Source of the DNA: Conoideocrella luteorostrata
Taxonomy: Eukaryota; Ascomycota; Sordariomycetes; Hypocreales; Clavicipitaceae
Direction: 5' to 3'
Assembly (NCBI GenBank): GCA_032433595.1
Contig: JASWJB010000162.1
Span: 1-64,000 of the forward strand
Length of the DNA: 64,000 nucleotides
A program made the position numbers and the translations under genes. Below the pieces are notes generated by a model. It saw nothing but the letters and a program-made list of their open reading frames with translations, had not been told where the DNA came from and ran no database searches. This document shows positions 59,926 through 64,000 of the stretch, one piece after another. Numbering within the stretch: position 1 is the first letter of the stretch; every line of letters begins with the position of its first letter.

Positions 59926-62330
59926 CTAGGATGTTCCTGGAACGCCTTGTTCCATGCCACCAAATGTATCCACGGAAAATTGTGCCCAGTTCAAGCCATC
60001 CATATCATCCCATTGCCAATCAATCATCCACTCAAGCGGCATCGTCGTAACGCCATCCATTTCTATTGCCTCTGACGGGGATTTCTCGCATGGATCTACG
60101 CCTTCTCGCTGAGCCACTACCACGAGCGCTTCTAGGCAGTGATTGGCCGCTTCAGCTGCTGCTTTCAGAATCGCACTGTCGATCTGATCCTGTGGCAGGC
60201 CAGCGCTGAGGGCATCAATATGACCAATACATGCCCCCACGAAACAATGGCCTTTCCCATTAGTTTCTCCTGCCCGGATACGGTCCAAAGACCACGTTTT
60301 TGCCGCATCAAGGCAGGACCGCATGTCAAGGTCCCCGATGGAAGGGAGATAGCCAAGACTGACAGCCTGGCCCTGCTTCTGATGGATGAGTTCCACGGCG
60401 ACGAAAAAAAGAGATTGAATGGCAATGTAGCGAAAAAGCCCAGACCCATTATCCACTATGCGTCTGAACTCTACCATGCCATCCGCCTGTTTTACCGAAG
60501 GTGGACCTGATATGCCCCATAGATGTAATAGCTTCAAAGCACTGTCTAAGCACATCCTTCTGGAAAAGTAGAAACGATGATCGTCGAATGACTTCGCAAT
60601 GGCAGTCTGATGGAGCGCATGGAAAAACCGATACAAGAAAACCTCCGCGACGGAGACGTGGAAGTAATTGATATCGCAACAGCCCCTCTGGCTCTTCGCC
60701 CGTAGGCTAGAAAGCTTTTGCGATAGCTCTCGGCAAACCTTTGTTAGTTCCGAGTTCAATCTAAGTATCTCCTCGTATGACTGTGTGGCCTGGAAATCAT
60801 TGATAATTCTAAGCAGGTTGAGTCGTAGTGGCATTGACTTGAGTATGGCAAGTTGAACAGATGACTCGGTGGGTGCGTCGGCTGGTTGGCCGATTGGGAT
60901 CTCTCCATCATTCTCGTCCACCAATTGGTCGTCACTGAGATTGGCGGGAGATTCAGTATCGTAATCCGTAGTTTGCAGCAATGGAGAACCGCCGGCCTCA
61001 AATGCGCACTGCAAGTTTAGCTCCAAAATAGTTGCCCAAAGCCTGCGACGAATCTCGGCTCTATATATTGTCATCTTCCCAAGATGCCTTGGATCTCTAT
61101 GTAGGCCCATGTACATCGCCATCCTGACGAGGCTACCCATGGTGACCCAGGTAAGGTCTTGGCCAATACCGCAACAAGATTTGGCCAATACCAATAGACA
61201 CCAAATTTGTATGCCCGCAAGGGTCATTTTGGACTTCTCAGGCGGAAGCATCAACCACAGCTGTGCTTCTGACACCCAACGTATTGCCATAGCTCTCATG
61301 GCAAAAGTGTCATCATACACTGTAGCACCAAGAGCTAGGCAGAGCTGAAGTTGCATGACAAACGCCATACTAGCAGCTGTTGGATTCTGCCAGTATCTCT
61401 CATACTCCAAACGGAAAGTCGGTATATGAAGAATACGCAGCACGCCTTCGAACGACGTGAGATACTTTTCAATGAGTTGATCTGATAGCTCTTTCAGAGG
61501 AATTGATTGACCAAGATTTTCAGAAGATAGAGGACGCTGCCTATTTTTCTTTATCTTGCGCCCCAGGGTCTTGCATTTAAAGAGGGCTTGATAGACATCA
61601 TTCCTTTCCCCTTCCGCTCGGCCTAGTAAATTAAACTCTCTTGGAAGCTAGATTGTCCCAGTTAGTCTCACATAAGGTTAGAAGAAAGTATTCAGAACTT
61701 TCATTGTTCAGAGCGGAGCCGTACCAAGTCAGTTACGTTTGCCCAATGGCTGTTCCCGAAGTATCTAGTCTTAGAAACTATTCCAATGCGAGGGGGTACC
61801 GGTTCCACATTTGCTCTGAAGAGAGGACTACTGTTTTTAGACTCGCTAATGTGGACGACATTGGCGAGCTTCTCTTCTAGTTCATGAACCCTGGCAATTA
61901 GATAGTCGACGTTCGATGGTTCTGATGTTGAGCCGGCAGTCGAACTGGGAACGCTGGCAGAAGCCTTCGACGGGCTAACGGAGTCCGCAGTGGTTGTGGA
62001 GCTTTTCCCTGAGAAGGAGTTGGAGGCTGAGGGCGGTGCTGGTAATACTGATCTTTGCAATGATTTGTATGGCATAGTACTTTGCAATGCTGGTGTCCTA
62101 TTTCTTTTGGCCGTTCCCGTAGGGAAGTGGATGGGCGCGTAAGTACAATTGGGAATGCGTGCTCTAGTACAATGTCCACAAGGAGAATTCTTGTCACACT
62201 TGATCTTCCGCCTTCTGCATTGCTCACAAGCCAGCGGAGGCCGTCTCCTTTTCTTTTCAGGTGCGGTTGCTGATGCATTACTAGGCCTGTTTTGAGATGG
62301 ATCTTGGCTGGCATCCGTCATGTCGGCCAT
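59926..62330 (-). CDS. Zn2Cys6 fungal transcription factor
   Basis: Two exons, 62330-61725 and 61647-59926, give about 775 residues. The N-terminal binuclear zinc cluster is complete: CEQCRRRKIKC, then DKNSPCGHC and a final Cys in RIPNCTY (spacing C-x2-C-x6-C-x5-C-x2-C-x7-C), preceded by the basic segment EKKRRRPP. A short coiled coil follows (VDYLIARVHELEEKLANV). The second exon contains the fungal-specific regulatory domain: LRILHIPTFRLEYERYW, LVRMAMYMGLHRDP and EIRRRLWATILELNLQ. Targets are unknown. The acceptor at 61648-61649 with a CTAAC branch site is clear. The donor is less certain: GTACGG at 61724 is used here, while GTAACT at 61736 would also keep frame and drop four residues. The start at MADMTDAS is the first ATG; the open frame upstream begins with TTG. 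Convergent with RKI1; no metabolic gene cluster adjoins it. Confidence 0.85.
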
Positions 62331-63847
62331 TTTGCCTTGAATAAGTCCGGCCAAACCAAATCTTGTATTGGTATTTGGTGGGAAGTGGCGATCAGCACAT
62401 GAGAGGACACCTTCGGTGCCTTCGGTACTAAACCTAGACAAGTGAGCAAGGAATGAGAATATTCATGTTTGAGATGACTGACGATGGATGCACACAGATG
62501 TAAATGCGAAGCAAGCAAGGGCTTACGTGCAGAATAAGCCGAGAATCTTGGACTGCTTATTGGCCCGTTCGCCACAATTCACCGAGGTACCAATTACGGT
62601 GCAGAGGATCAAGGTATTTAACCAGCCATTATGCTATAACAACGCAACTTTGAATTCACAATAAAAAAATGTTTCTGAAATACTGTCATCAATAATGTGC
62701 AAAGCCAGAGAACATCAACGAATCAACATTGCACGTTTCCAATTGAAAGACTGCAGGTTTAATCAGAAGAAGAACATATAAGGCTGACATGCGGATTTCG
62801 TGAAGCTAAGGTTATCCTAGAAATTGTTTTCATTTCCTAATATTTTGTAGAGATTGGGAGCAAGGTTACCACAAAAGGTTTTTCTTTACGACTCAACAAA
62901 AGCAGAGGCGCTGCTGCAATTGGTCGGTTAATCTCCACATCTTCGCGGAGCAATTAGTCTTTATCAACCAGAACTGTTCAGTTGATCCTGGCAATTGATG
63001 GCCGGTCTACGGAGTGCTCCGTATGACTAAGGTGTCTGATGCTGCCTGGGCTGGTGTCGTTTGTGAGCCTTTTGCTGAAGTTCTGGTGCGTGATTAGGAC
63101 TGATATACTGGCTGACTGGCGCACGAAGGAACTTGTGAGCGCGACGGCGCCCGCCGGTATGCTGTAATGTTCTAAATGCATTGTCAAGACGTTCTCACTA
63201 TTCTACGGGTTTCGGCCATCTGTGGCTCGACCTCAACACGGTTTTTTTCGGGTGGCTCCGTCGCCATGATCAATTGATCATGCCCTGTTCAGATCATCTC
63301 CCAAAGCTGGCGCTTACATGGGTGTTAGGAGCAGCGCTAGTTGGTGTTCTCTCCGGCGCAGTCTCGTGGGGCTGTCGACGGAAGGGAGCAACATCAATTG
63401 CCATGAGCTTTCGCAAACCACCTCATTTCCATGTTGAGGTGTCGTGGAAAGAATAGGCCAGGATCGTTAGGTCTGCATCTTTACAAGCCTTGTATCCGGG
63501 TTTGTGGTAGTTGACACAGATAAGCAGATTTGCCGAAGAGAGAAGTTGGAAGTATATGTAAGGTGAAATTTAGTTATTTGTATAAATGGTCAAGGAGGAA
63601 GGAGTCAATGTGCATGCCGAACATTATCTCCTTACCCGAAACGCAGTATTAATCAAGGTTCATTGTACACGGGCAACCCGCCTTGCCTTCTCTTCATCAA
63701 CTCCAACCAAACGACGTTTTCACATCCTGAATCGCGTTCGTCTTCCCAATCCATTTTTTCACGGACTCTCAGTAGCTCTATAAAGTATGCACTCCTCCAT
63801 ATTCCCCCTAATCCCCCCGCCCTAACCCAAATATTGTGAATTCGGTT
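62331..63847. other. 1.5-kb intergenic region
   Basis: Upstream region of the transcription factor gene and 3' flank of the pyruvate dehydrogenase E2 gene. No gene supported; the frame at 63181-63456 has no recognisable features. One near-perfect CTACGGAGTGCTCCGTA palindrome lies at about 63008. Confidence 0.45.
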
Positions 63848-64000
63848 TTACAAAAGAAGCTCAAGAGGGTTTTCGATGACCTTCTTGAGTTCGCGAATCC
63901 ATTCAGCGCCAACAGCGCCGTCAACGACCTTGTGGTCAAAGCTGGCGGTAACGGTGATCTGGTCATCCCACTCGATACCGGCAGTACCGTCCTCATTATC
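63848..64000 (-). CDS. LAT1: dihydrolipoamide acetyltransferase, PDH E2 (C-terminal fragment)
   Basis: Only the last 50 codons lie in the window; the gene continues past the right edge. E2 transfers acetyl groups from lipoamide to coenzyme A in the mitochondrial pyruvate dehydrogenase complex. The fragment contains the catalytic motif of the 2-oxoacid dehydrogenase acyltransferases, [15 protein letters not shown], with the active-site His and Asp, and ends [14 protein letters not shown] just before the stop. The ending is the normal C-terminus of fungal and animal PDH E2 (the succinyl- and branched-chain E2 forms end differently). The Phe in SFDH, where many members have Cys, is a common fungal variant as far as I recall. 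No splice site falls within the visible part. Confidence 0.88.
   Translation of the reverse strand, partial: DNEDGTAGIEWDDQITVTASFDHKVVDGAVGAEWIRELKKVIENPLELLL

Noticed and set aside
1..64000. Biosynthetic gene cluster or other undescribed multi-gene system; CRISPR or bacterial-type features
   Set aside because: The genes are unrelated housekeeping or single-function genes; no backbone synthase, no array of spaced repeats and no operon-like packing was seen.

Overview
The window is nuclear DNA of a filamentous ascomycete (Pezizomycotina; my inference from protein resemblance is Sordariomycetes, perhaps Hypocreales). Evidence: genes with short introns (about 50-90 nt, a few near 300 nt) that follow GT...AG rules with CTAAC/CTGAC-like branch sites; a fungal-type translation elongation factor 3; a Zn2Cys6 regulator; an Asp f 4-like secreted protein; and long gene-free stretches holding decayed repeats. 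Gene models were built by joining exons by hand so that the reading phase stays consistent across each intron.

Left part (1-16.4 kb) is gene-dense housekeeping DNA: pantothenate synthetase (+), a GNPAT/PlsB-type glycerolipid acyltransferase (-, three exons, C-terminus Ala-His-Leu), RNase P/MRP subunit Pop4/Rpp29 (+), a 1432-residue GYF-domain protein (+, four exons) and the TPR protein Emw1/TTC27 (-). A small secreted protein of unknown function lies at 17.5-18.1 kb (-).

The middle part alternates isolated genes with gene-poor blocks. 18.1-25.4 kb is free of convincing genes and holds one copy of a 290-bp dispersed repeat and an 83-bp inverted-repeat element. Then come an amino acid permease (+, 25.45-27.30 kb), elongation factor 3 (-, 30.2-33.7 kb), a MacroD-type macrodomain protein (+), a Yvc1-type vacuolar TRP channel (-, five exons) and an AAA ATPase with a long N-terminal region (+, four exons). 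45.3-50.5 kb is again gene-free.

Right part (50.5-64 kb): an Asp f 4-like secreted protein (+); a repeat block with the second copy of the 290-bp repeat and a complete non-autonomous DNA transposon (53061-54015) with 54-bp terminal inverted repeats and an 8-bp target duplication; a DUF1308-like protein (+); another small secreted protein (-); ribose-5-phosphate isomerase (+) with an unusual in-frame upstream extension lacking acidic residues; a Zn2Cys6 transcription factor (-); and, running off the right edge, the C-terminus of the pyruvate dehydrogenase E2 subunit (-).

The genes do not form an obvious pathway or biosynthetic cluster; the order looks like ordinary fungal chromosome. The most notable items are the intact transposon, the strong over-representation of the palindrome half-site TACGGAGTA in the non-coding DNA, a possible peroxisomal signal on the acyltransferase and a possible alternative mitochondrial start on ribose-5-phosphate isomerase. 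I found no convincing undescribed multi-gene system.
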